From UBA5078 sp033721235 (GTDB lineage Bacteria > Pseudomonadota > Gammaproteobacteria > Pseudomonadales > Pseudohongiellaceae), in assembly GCA_033721235.1 (NCBI GenBank), contig JAWWAY010000001.1, positions 372,001 to 436,000 of the forward strand: a stretch of DNA of 64,000 bases, given 5' to 3'. Position numbers and translations under genes: made by a program. Numbering within the stretch: the stretch's first letter is position 1; each line of letters opens with the position of its first letter. Positions 1-7,355 of this stretch are shown one piece after another. Under the pieces are notes generated by a model. The model did no database searches and was not told the origin of the DNA. It saw only the letters and a list, made by a program, of their open reading frames with translations.

Positions 1-523
1 TCTTTTGCCTTATTTGGGAAACAGGGTTGGCGCTTAGATAAGACTCTTGAATGAGGAAATTAAAAAAGCTGCTTAGCACGCTAAACAAGGACTGTAGCCC
101 AGACTGGGATATTAAATACTCGCCCTTGGTACTCACATAGGGGCGCCAATCACTATTGGGCTGTCTTTCTCCCCCTCGGCTGACGTAGCGGGCGACGTTT
201 TTTTCCCCTATCCAAGTCTGCGGCGGTGATTTAGCAAATTCGGCGTAAGCTTCAATGTTTTCGCGGTGAACGTGCTTGATAGGCGTTTTGGCGATTAACC
301 AGCACCATTGAATGAAGTGTTCGATTTCTCGGCGATAGGTGGAGAAAGTGTCCGGACTGCCACGATAGCTATAGAGAAACTCGCAGGCGAGGCGGTATTC
401 GTCCAGTGCGTGATCTATGGGGGATTCCAACAGGTGCTCGACCGACTGGGCGGGGTGCTTAAAGGGATTAGGCATCTCCTCTAATGTATCGAATAAGGCT
501 TTTGGGCTTTTGTTCTTGCTCAT
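1..523 (-). CDS. Tyrosine recombinase/integrase, N-terminal part (cut by window edge)
   Basis: An open frame of about 174 codons runs from an ATG at 523 to the left edge with no stop, so only the N-terminal part is visible. The product is mostly helical. Residues about 40-170 look like the SAM-like core-binding domain of phage-type integrases: a DEYRLACEFLYSY stretch, a TFSTYRREIEHFIQW helix, and a late LSSFFNFLIQ / LSANPVSQI segment just before the expected catalytic domain. The catalytic R-H-R-Y residues lie outside the window. Such proteins cut and rejoin DNA at specific sites. No clear Shine-Dalgarno precedes the ATG. It is divergent from modA. Whether it belongs to a mobile island cannot be judged here. 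Confidence 0.72.
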   Translation of the reverse strand, partial: MSKNKSPKALFDTLEEMPNPFKHPAQSVEHLLESPIDHALDEYRLACEFLYSYRGSPDTFSTYRREIEHFIQWCWLIAKTPIKHVHRENIEAYAEFAKSPPQTWIGEKNVARYVSRGGERQPNSDWRPYVSTKGEYLISQSGLQSLFSVLSSFFNFLIQESYLSANPVSQIRQK

Positions 524-572
524 TACTGCTTATGCCGCCGTTTAGGGCCAGATTTCGGGCTTGTCTGGGTTG

Positions 573-600
573 ATCGCTATATACTATGATGCATAACGCT
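573..600 (+). promoter_or_regulatory. Predicted ModE operator upstream of modA
   Basis: The left half-site ATCGCTATATA (573-583), a 6-base spacer and the right half TGCATAACGCT (590-600) fit, from memory, the ModE consensus ATCGNTATATA-N6-TATATANCGAT. The left half matches fully and the right half at 8 of 11 positions. It lies 35 bases before the modA start. ModE bound to molybdate represses modABC in other proteobacteria. No modE gene is in the window, so the regulator is inferred. Confidence 0.6.
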
Positions 601-634
601 TTGCGGCAAACCAAACTTCACCAAGCGAGTCTTC

Positions 635-1384
635 ATGCGCACCACAGCAGTATTTCTTCTATCTCTTTGTTTATCAGGCTTCAGCGCCTTTAGCGGTGCA
701 GCCGAGATAACCGTTGCTGTAGCGTCTAACTTTACCTCAAGCTTAGAGAAATTACGTCAGGAGTTTGAACAACAGAGCAATCATAGTATTCGAGTGGTCA
801 GTGGCTCCTCTGGCAGGCTCTATGCTCAGATAATCAATGGGGCGCCCTTTGATGTGTTTTTGAGCGCAGACGCAGAAAAACCAAGAGCTCTAGAGAGTTC
901 GGGCACCATTTCTAGGGCAGACAGAAGACCCTATGCATTGGGACGTCTGGTGCTGTGGAGTGGGCTTTCCGGCAGGCAGGTCACGAATGCCGATGTCTTA
1001 TTGCAAGAGGGCGTGAATAGAGTGGCCATCGCTAACCCACGAGTGGCGCCATATGGCGTGGCCGCCGTTGAGACCCTAGAGGCCCTTGGTTTGTTTGAGG
1101 CTTTATCCGAGCGCCTGGTGCGCGGGGAGAATATAGCGCAGACCTATCAATTTGTTGAAAGTGCTAATGCGAGTTTAGGCTTTGTGGCCTTATCACAGGT
1201 GCTGGAGCGCGCTGCACCAGATACTTACTGGCTAATACCCGATAATTATCACCGCCCTTTGGTGCAAGAGCTGGCGGTTATTCGTCCGAGTGAGGCCGTC
1301 GCCCAGTTTCTTCAGTTTATGGAAAGCGCCGCCGGGCGTGCCATTATCCTCGATAGCGGTTACCGCTTACCCGAAGGTCTTTAG
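635..1384 (+). CDS. modA: Molybdate ABC transporter, periplasmic binding protein ModA
   Basis: This 249-residue protein has a Sec signal peptide (about residues 1-22) and then the typical mature start AEITVAVASNF. Ser-rich ligand loops follow (SNFTSS and SGSSGRL), as in ModA proteins that bind molybdate or tungstate through Ser/Thr and backbone NH groups. The length is normal for the family. It is the first gene of a tight modA-modB-modC run with a 9-base gap to modB. It captures oxyanion in the periplasm and delivers it to ModB. The upstream ModE-like palindrome suggests repression when molybdate is plentiful. Confidence 0.93.
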   Translation: MRTTAVFLLSLCLSGFSAFSGAAEITVAVASNFTSSLEKLRQEFEQQSNHSIRVVSGSSGRLYAQIINGAPFDVFLSADAEKPRALESSGTISRADRRPYALGRLVLWSGLSGRQVTNADVLLQEGVNRVAIANPRVAPYGVAAVETLEALGLFEALSERLVRGENIAQTYQFVESANASLGFVALSQVLERAAPDTYWLIPDNYHRPLVQELAVIRPSEAVAQFLQFMESAAGRAIILDSGYRLPEGL

Positions 1385-1393
1385 GGAGCTAGT

Positions 1394-2074
1394 ATGATGA
1401 CAAGTGGCGATTGGACGGCATTTTGGCTGACGCTTCAGCTTGCACTAGTCACAGTCGTAATTTTGCTTGGCATAGGCACCCCCTTGGCCTGGTGGCTTGC
1501 TCAATCTAAATGCCGTTATAAGGCTTTAGTAGAAGCTGCCGTAGCATTGCCATTGGTGCTTCCACCCACGGTTATAGGCTTCTATCTTCTCATAGCACTT
1601 GGCCCTAATGGCCCGATAGGCCAATTAGTCGCGAGCTTGGGCCTGCAGCCTTTGGCGTTTAGCTTTTCGGGCTTAGTGATAGGCTCGGTTGTGTATTCGC
1701 TACCCTTTGTCGTGCAGCCGTTGCAGAACACGTTTAGCTCTATCGACCAGGCTCCCCTGGAGGCTGCCGCCACGCTAGGCTCCAAGGGTTTTGACCGTTT
1801 TCTGCATGTGGTCTTGCCGCTGTCTCGCTCCGGCTACCTTACTGCCATTGTGCTGGGCTTTGCGCACACACTGGGTGAGTTTGGAGTGGTATTGATGATT
1901 GGAGGCAATATTCCTGGCCAGACTCAGGTTTTGTCTATTGCCATATATGATCACGTTGAATCCCTTGAATACGCCAACGCTCACTGGTTAGCGGCCTTTA
2001 TGCTGCTGATCTCTTTCATCATGCTGGTAAGCGTGTATGTGCTTAATCGTCGTTTTAGCGTGGTGAAACTATGA
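1394..2074 (+). CDS. modB: Molybdate ABC transporter permease ModB
   Basis: This is a 226-residue inner-membrane protein with about five hydrophobic segments. The permease EAA-type loop is visible near residues 120-140 (EAAATLGSKGFDRFLHVVLP), where ModC docks. The length is standard for ModB. Two tandem ATG codons (1394, 1397) follow a GGGAG ribosome site at 1384-1388, and either could be used. The stop overlaps the modC start by four bases (ATGA), so the genes are translationally coupled. It forms the transmembrane path of the ModABC importer. Confidence 0.93.
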   Translation: MMTSGDWTAFWLTLQLALVTVVILLGIGTPLAWWLAQSKCRYKALVEAAVALPLVLPPTVIGFYLLIALGPNGPIGQLVASLGLQPLAFSFSGLVIGSVVYSLPFVVQPLQNTFSSIDQAPLEAAATLGSKGFDRFLHVVLPLSRSGYLTAIVLGFAHTLGEFGVVLMIGGNIPGQTQVLSIAIYDHVESLEYANAHWLAAFMLLISFIMLVSVYVLNRRFSVVKL

Positions 2075-3153
2075 GTATTCGCGCGCACCTGCAATGTACT
2101 AAAGGCGCCTTTACGCTGGATGCCCAGTTTGAAGTGCCCCTTGAAGGCGTAACTGCCGTGTTTGGGCCGTCGGGCTGCGGCAAGAGTACTCTGCTGCGTT
2201 GTATCGCGGGGCTGGAACAAGCATCGCCGATAAGCGAACTGCAGATAGGCAAGCAGACCTGGTTTAAGCAAGGACAGGGCGTAGCGGTGCATGAAAGGGG
2301 GGTAGGCTATGTATCTCAAGCCCCCAGCTTGTTTCTACATTTGAGTGTGCAGGGAAATCTGGACTTTGCACTTAAGCGTAGACCTGATCAAGCGGTGCAG
2401 ATTTCGCAGCAAGATGCAGTAGAGCTAACCGGCATTGCCCCACTACTTGAGCGTAGCCCAGAGACATTATCCGGTGGCGAAAAGCAGCGAGTCGCAATAG
2501 CTAGAGCCTTACTGGGTGGGCCCAAGCTTCTATTAATGGACGAGCCTCTAGCGGCTTTGGATGTAGACAGTAAAGAAGCAATATTGCCTTATCTTGAGCG
2601 GCTCAGTCGCAGTGTGGGTATTCCCATCGTCTATGTCAGTCATTCCTGCGATGAGGTTGCACGTTTGGCGGATTATTTGTTGTTAATGGAAGGCGGTAAA
2701 ATACGGGCACAAGGCCCGTTAGGCGAAGTGTTAGCCAAGACTGATTCCCCCTTGGCTCGATCGGCCGATGCGTTTAGTGTGCTGCGCTGTGCTTTTCAAG
2801 CCTTGGATCCGGTCGCTAACTTGGCTGAATTCGTCATTGAGGGCTCAGAGGTAAAACTTTATATCCCAGCAATCGATGCTGAAGGTAAACGCTTTGTAAG
2901 GGTAAGAGTGAGTGCCCGTGACGTGAGTGTCTGCTTGGAGCAGCCGGTAGGCAGTAGCATATTAAATATATTGCCGGTAAGGCTAAAGCAGATAGGACAT
3001 CCAGATATGAAAGGGCAGGTGTTGTTAAGTTTGCTTCCCCAGGGCAGTAGCGACGTGCTATTGGCTAGGGTTTCTGCGTTTTCCTGCGAAAAGCTCGGCT
3101 TACAAGAGGGTATGTCGCTGTATGCACAAGTAAAATCGGTCGCTCTTCTATAG
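2071..3153 (+). CDS. modC: Molybdate ABC transporter ATPase ModC
   Basis: This 360-residue ABC ATPase has Walker A GPSGCGKST at residues 32-40, signature LSGGEKQR, Walker B LLLMDEPLAALD and a switch His (YVSHS). The C-terminal third (about 290-355) carries a TOBE/Mop-type oxyanion-binding domain, including SILNILPVRL, as in ModC rather than a generic importer ATPase. It powers molybdate import by ATP hydrolysis at the cytoplasmic face. It overlaps modB by 4 bases, and the next gene starts within 50 bases. Confidence 0.94.
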   Translation: MSIRAHLQCTKGAFTLDAQFEVPLEGVTAVFGPSGCGKSTLLRCIAGLEQASPISELQIGKQTWFKQGQGVAVHERGVGYVSQAPSLFLHLSVQGNLDFALKRRPDQAVQISQQDAVELTGIAPLLERSPETLSGGEKQRVAIARALLGGPKLLLMDEPLAALDVDSKEAILPYLERLSRSVGIPIVYVSHSCDEVARLADYLLLMEGGKIRAQGPLGEVLAKTDSPLARSADAFSVLRCAFQALDPVANLAEFVIEGSEVKLYIPAIDAEGKRFVRVRVSARDVSVCLEQPVGSSILNILPVRLKQIGHPDMKGQVLLSLLPQGSSDVLLARVSAFSCEKLGLQEGMSLYAQVKSVALL

Positions 3154-3200
3154 GGCGGCGCGTAATGAATAACGATAATTTTGGTGATAAAGGAATTTTT

Positions 3201-3797
3201 ATGAAAAACAGAGCAATCAAAATAAAGGGTAGGGGCTTTATTGGCACTTTAGGCCTGTTAGTGCTTCTTGCATCGGGCGCTACTATGGCCCAGTCCCAGG
3301 CTTCCCTAGACGATATTCGTAATTACAGAGAGTATTCGGATACATTCGCTAGCGCTGGTCAGCCAACCCAAGAGCAGTTTGAGCTCATTCAACAAAGCGG
3401 TTTTGAACGTATCATTTATATAGCATTTAACAGCGGTCCTACGGCTGTGGCCAACGAAGACGAAATTGTAAAAGGCCTAGGGATGGACTATCTGCATATA
3501 CCGGTGGACTTTAATGCGCCGACCCTGCGTGATTTTAATGCCTTTGCCGATGCAATGCGTCGCGACCCCGATCAAAAAACATTACTGCATTGTCAGGTGA
3601 ATGCGCGGGCTACGGCGTTTAGCTTTCTTTATCGCGTGATCTACGAGGGTGTCTCGGTCAGTGATGCCAAGGCCGATATGAACACGGTTTGGCAGCCTAA
3701 CGAGGTTTGGCGCGACTTCATTTTTAATGTGTTGGCCTCATATGGTAAGTCAGTGGATGAATGTGAAGAGTGTGACTGGACTCCACCAAGTCGTTAA
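3201..3797 (+). CDS. Secreted protein tyrosine phosphatase-like protein
   Basis: This is a 198-residue protein read from the ATG at 3201. An in-frame ATG at 3165 also exists, but AAAGGA sits six bases before 3201 and the product then begins with a proper signal peptide (about 1-30, ending ATMA-Q). The mature part resembles the DUF442/dual-specificity phosphatase-like fold, with beta strand RIIYIAF and a phosphate-loop motif HCQVNARATAF giving Cys131 and Arg136. The spacing is C-x4-R, as in this bacterial subgroup, rather than the classical C-x5-R. The substrate is unknown. It follows modC in the same direction and may be co-transcribed. A link to molybdate is not established. Confidence 0.7.
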   Translation: MKNRAIKIKGRGFIGTLGLLVLLASGATMAQSQASLDDIRNYREYSDTFASAGQPTQEQFELIQQSGFERIIYIAFNSGPTAVANEDEIVKGLGMDYLHIPVDFNAPTLRDFNAFADAMRRDPDQKTLLHCQVNARATAFSFLYRVIYEGVSVSDAKADMNTVWQPNEVWRDFIFNVLASYGKSVDECEECDWTPPSR

Positions 3798-3846
3798 GTT
3801 TGTACTCTAAGATATTGTTTTTTAAGATGAACAGAGTAAGTTTTAG

Positions 3847-3875
3847 TTGACGAACGGCTCAGTGCTGGGTAGATT
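3847..3875 (+). promoter_or_regulatory. Sigma-70-type promoter for the small Cys-rich gene
   Basis: TTGACG (3847-3852) and TAGATT (3870-3875) are separated by exactly 17 bases, close to the sigma-70 consensus. They lie 35 bases before the start of the 66-residue gene at 3911, with a GGGGGA ribosome site in between. This indicates that the small gene has its own promoter. Confidence 0.55.
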
Positions 3876-3910
3876 TTGAACTGTAATTCCAATGGATTAG
3901 GGGGAAACTA

Positions 3911-4111
3911 ATGCCACAGTACTGTGCCGATCGTAACAAGTCTTCTAAAGGAAGCCATGAAGTTCACGTGGATAGCTGTAGCTACCTGCCTCAAGCCAAA
4001 GATCGCCTAGAACTAGGCTCCCACGCCAACTGTCAATCGGCAGTTACCGCCGCAAGACGCGTGTATGCGCAATCCGTAGGTTGCCCAGTATGCTCACCTG
4101 ACTGCAAGTAA
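3911..4111 (+). CDS. Small Cys-rich protein with KGxHEVHxxxC motif
   Basis: This is a 66-residue soluble protein with no signal peptide. It has six cysteines (5, 23, 41, 58, 61, 65) and two histidines in SHEVH (16, 19). The pattern KGSHEVHVDSCSYLP, then LG, then a C-terminal CPVCSPDC, resembles a short uncharacterised bacterial family that I recall without an assigned function. The Cys/His spacing could suit a metal site or a disulfide-rich fold, but neither is shown. A ribosome site (GGGGGA near 3899) and a promoter-like sequence at 3847-3875 support real expression. It stands alone between the phosphatase-like gene and the LRR gene. Confidence 0.6.
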   Translation: MPQYCADRNKSSKGSHEVHVDSCSYLPQAKDRLELGSHANCQSAVTAARRVYAQSVGCPVCSPDCK

Positions 4112-4575
4112 AAAGTGCGCATGGAAGCGAGCCTTTTGTCGGATAAACGGCGAAGTAGCGATATTTTAATTCGCTCCGTTTCTCTATCAGCTAAAGAATA
4201 GATTAAGCGTCTAACTGTTGCTGAGACAGCTTCGTTTTAGAACTAAAGGATTGCTTGCTAAATTCGCAAAAAGTTTGATTTTTTAGAACCACAAGTGAGG
4301 AGCTGCCAATTCGGTGGATTCAGCGTAAAGCATCGGCTACTGGGAAGGTAAAGAACACTCACTCGACTCTGATAAGGATAGTGTGGATTTGTGAAATCGC
4401 TAGAATGAGCGAGTGTCCTCTTTAATATCTTTAATATACTATTAAGTAGTGACAACCATGGTTGGTGGGCCCTTTGACTGGCGACCCTCGGTGGAGAATA
4501 GTATGTATCAGGAAGGCGAAATTTGGGGTAAAGAGTGCATTACCCCAAATTAAGACTAGGTTTTCCGCGCGATTC
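4112..4575. other. Intergenic region without a convincing gene
   Basis: These 464 bases lie between the small Cys-rich gene and the 3' end of the LRR gene. Apart from the hairpin at 4521-4550 I see no structured element. Short antisense frames here have no ribosome site or family resemblance. Confidence 0.5.
4521..4550 (-). terminator. 11-bp perfect hairpin, possible terminator of the LRR gene
   Basis: ATTTGGGGTAA (4521-4531) and TTACCCCAAAT (4540-4550) are perfect inverted arms around an 8-base loop. The hairpin lies 25 bases past the LRR stop codon. Neither strand has a long T-tract after the stem, so Rho-independent termination is plausible but not certain. Confidence 0.45.
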
Positions 4576-6798
4576 TTAGAGAGCGGTAAACTCTGTAATT
4601 TGAAAAACTAAATTTTCCGCATCTACTAAAGAAAAATCAATCTCAAAAACTTCATCACCTATAGCGATAGTGTCAGAATATTCGTAAGTTGTGAGATCTA
4701 TACTTCCACTACAGTCAGGAAAATCACTATTAGACTTGGTAACAAAGTTTGAGTTAAAGGGTCTCATACTTACAGCCTTAATCGCTGCATCCATTTCAGG
4801 ATAGATCTCAAATTCCACATCTAAGTAATGAGAAAAGTTAACCGTACTTTCCTCTCCATCCTCGAATACGGCTACGCAAGTATGTACTAGATTGCTATTT
4901 TCACTAAGCAAGCCAATGTGATTGAGGTCTAAATTGAGCGACGGAGCGGGGGAGACGCCATTGAAAGTTGTTGCTACCGCTAGCTCTAAGTCTTCAGTGT
5001 AAAAGAAGCGGTCGAAATTTGAATTATTTAGAAATTCAACGGGAAACTCCCCACTCAATTCGTTACGCGATGCATCGAACTGAATAAGACTGCTTAGAGA
5101 ACCGATTTCCGCGGGGATATCTCCAGTGAGCTCATTATTCGCTAAGGTCAGTATTGTTAATGAACTAAGACTTACTAGGTTAGTGGGAATGCTGCCATTA
5201 AGTTCGTTGCCATCTAGAATTAGGAACTTTAGCTCGCTTAAGTCAGCAATTTCTGACGGAATGGCTCCCGTCAAACGATTGTTTGCTAGAATTAGGCTTT
5301 CAAGTTGTGGAAGCTCTCCCAGCTGATTTGGAATAGTTCCTACTAGCTGATTGTCCGCCAAGATAAGCGAAACCAGTTTGTCTAGTGCTGCAAGCTCTTC
5401 TGGTATCGTCCCAACTAAAGCGTTTCCAGACAGACTTAATGCAATTAAATTTTCAAGTCCACCAAGCTCCCTAGGAATAAACCCTGACAATTGATTATCG
5501 TTTAAAGAGAGTTCTTTAAGCTCACTTAAATCACCCAATTCGTAAGGGATTGATCCAGTCAATGCGTTGTTACTCAAATTGAGACTTTCTAAATCCGACA
5601 TGTCTCCAAACTCACTAGGGATAGAACCTGTGAGCTGATTATCTGCGAAATTTAACTGCGCTAAATCATCCAAATTACCTAATTCTTCGGGTAAATCGCC
5701 CATTAATTGATTGTTACTTGCGTTCAATAGCTCTAGGTCAGGCAAATTGCCAAGATCAGAGGGTATAGTTCCCGCAAGCTCATTGTTTTGTAAATACAGG
5801 ATAGCGAGATTAGACAATTGACCGAATTCAACAGGTATCTCGCCTTCTAGATCATTATTCGAGAACAACGCGATTTCTAGATTGCTCAAATCTCCAAGCT
5901 CTGATGGAATTTCTCCTGAAAGCTCATTATGCGCTAAAGAAAGTAAAGTCAGGTTTTGTAAATTCGATAGCGCTGCAGGAATAGAACCAGTTAAATCATT
6001 AACTTCAAGACGAAGAATCTGTAATTGGCTTAACTGCGTTAATTCGACTGGAATTGCGCCAGTTAGATAGTTGAACTGTAAAGATAGTCCAAGTAGGTTA
6101 CTCAGCTTACCAAGCTCTACAGGGATTTCTCCGCTGAAAGTATTCAATGAAAGATCAAGGTCTACTAATGCACCTAGATTGCCGAGCTCCGAAGGAATCT
6201 CACCTTGAAGGTAGTTGTCGGTTAAATACAATACTTGTAAGTTACTTAACTGGCCAAGTTCTATAGGAATAGTGCCAGTCAAGGTGTTTTCTGCTAGAAC
6301 CAAGACTGTCAGGTTACTTAAATTGCCAAACTCTGAGTGAATTGAACCAGTCAATAAGTTCTGGCTCAAACTAAGTTGCGACAAGTTCGCTAGATCGGTT
6401 AGTGATAGCGGTATTTGACCTGTAAGATTATTGTCATCTAAATACAATAATCGTAGTTCAGTCATCTGTCCTAGTTCTTCAGGAATTTCACCCGTCAGAT
6501 AGTTGCCCCATAGGCTTAGAACATTTAGGTTACTAAGAGCTGAGATTTCTGCAGGAATAGGTCCTATTAAATTGTTTTCTTCGAGTGCAACGGCATATAC
6601 AGCCCCATTTAGGCAGTATACGCCAAACCAGCTACATTCTGATCCAGGTGTTCCCAACCAGCCGGAGTTATCAGTCCAGCCCACACCATAGGTGGAGTTA
6701 TAGAGAGCTAATAATGCTTGGCGTTCGTCAGTAGAAATGGCGTGAGCATTGATACACAGCACGAGGGCAGCAAGAAAACTAGAAATTCTAAGCTTCAT
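4576..6798 (-). CDS. Secreted leucine-rich-repeat protein (22 plant-type repeats)
   Basis: This is a 740-residue protein from the ATG at 6798, which has AAAGGA six bases upstream and opens a signal peptide (about 1-20, ending NAHA). An upstream in-frame ATG would hide the signal. Residues 21-76 form a cap like plant LRR N-terminal domains (ALLALYNST, then C-x-W-x-G-V-x-C). Residues 77-604 are 22 consecutive 24-residue repeats of the form LTGxIPxELGxLSxLxxLxLxxN with no length variation; the last is degenerate. Residues 605-740 form a non-repeat C-terminal domain with two Cys. It has no membrane anchor or LPxTG motif. It is probably extracellular and used for binding. Its partner is unknown. 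I see no secretion genes beside it. Confidence 0.85.
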   Translation of the reverse strand: MKLRISSFLAALVLCINAHAISTDERQALLALYNSTYGVGWTDNSGWLGTPGSECSWFGVYCLNGAVYAVALEENNLIGPIPAEISALSNLNVLSLWGNYLTGEIPEELGQMTELRLLYLDDNNLTGQIPLSLTDLANLSQLSLSQNLLTGSIHSEFGNLSNLTVLVLAENTLTGTIPIELGQLSNLQVLYLTDNYLQGEIPSELGNLGALVDLDLSLNTFSGEIPVELGKLSNLLGLSLQFNYLTGAIPVELTQLSQLQILRLEVNDLTGSIPAALSNLQNLTLLSLAHNELSGEIPSELGDLSNLEIALFSNNDLEGEIPVEFGQLSNLAILYLQNNELAGTIPSDLGNLPDLELLNASNNQLMGDLPEELGNLDDLAQLNFADNQLTGSIPSEFGDMSDLESLNLSNNALTGSIPYELGDLSELKELSLNDNQLSGFIPRELGGLENLIALSLSGNALVGTIPEELAALDKLVSLILADNQLVGTIPNQLGELPQLESLILANNRLTGAIPSEIADLSELKFLILDGNELNGSIPTNLVSLSSLTILTLANNELTGDIPAEIGSLSSLIQFDASRNELSGEFPVEFLNNSNFDRFFYTEDLELAVATTFNGVSPAPSLNLDLNHIGLLSENSNLVHTCVAVFEDGEESTVNFSHYLDVEFEIYPEMDAAIKAVSMRPFNSNFVTKSNSDFPDCSGSIDLTTYEYSDTIAIGDEVFEIDFSLVDAENLVFQITEFTAL

Positions 6799-7355
6799 AT
6801 GAGTCCTTTCAATTGTTACTAGATTCCATGCAGTCAACTCACTTGGTGGAGTTCATGCCAATTGGGGATCTATGTTGTAGTTGTTATGAAAATATTTTCA
6901 GGCGTGTTTATAGCAAACAATAATTTTTGAGTACATAGCTAATCTCTAGATAGCAGCTTCTACGATAAGGTGGAATTTTGGTAACTGTAGGTTTAAGAAG
7001 TGACACAGGAATACGTTGGGCAAGCAAGTAAAACGCTAAAAATTCTTAGTCAATAACTTCAAATAATACAGGTAGTTGAATGGTTTTCTATCCGAGAAAA
7101 GTACTAAACATTGTTGCAGGCAACTGTTCAGGCTGTCGAGCCCCAGCGAGATAGCGTTGAACTAGATCAGAGCTTTATTAGAGATTGACGACAATTGAAG
7201 GGGAAGTACTGGGGAAGTTGAAAAGCTTCAGCGAAAACACTATAACGATTAATCACTTATACTATTTCCGGTAATTCCTATTACCGGAAATAGCCTTATA
7301 GGGCACTTACTAGAGGATCTCGCATATGTTGATAGCCTATTACGGCTTTTAGCCT
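6799..7355. other. Intergenic region between LRR and chemoreceptor genes
   Basis: About 560 AT-rich bases contain the LRR gene's upstream region and one strong hairpin (7262-7293). I found no supported reading frame, tRNA or repeat family in the rest. Confidence 0.5.
7262..7293. terminator. 14-bp perfect hairpin downstream of the chemoreceptor gene
   Basis: CTATTTCCGGTAAT (7262-7275) and ATTACCGGAAATAG (7280-7293) pair perfectly around a 4-base loop. The hairpin lies 62 bases past the chemoreceptor stop. No T-tract follows on either strand. It may be a terminator or RNA-stabilising hairpin, or a protein-binding palindrome. Confidence 0.45.

Noticed and set aside
4258..4455. 65-codon minus-strand frame in the gap before the LRR gene
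   Set aside because: No ribosome site, promoter or family pattern supports it.
4521..4550. TTTGGGGT...ACCCCAAA hairpin as a ninth copy of the GGGGTC palindrome
   Set aside because: It shares only the GGGGT/ACCCC arms. The core is a different 8-base loop and there is no GTC(A/T)GAC centre.
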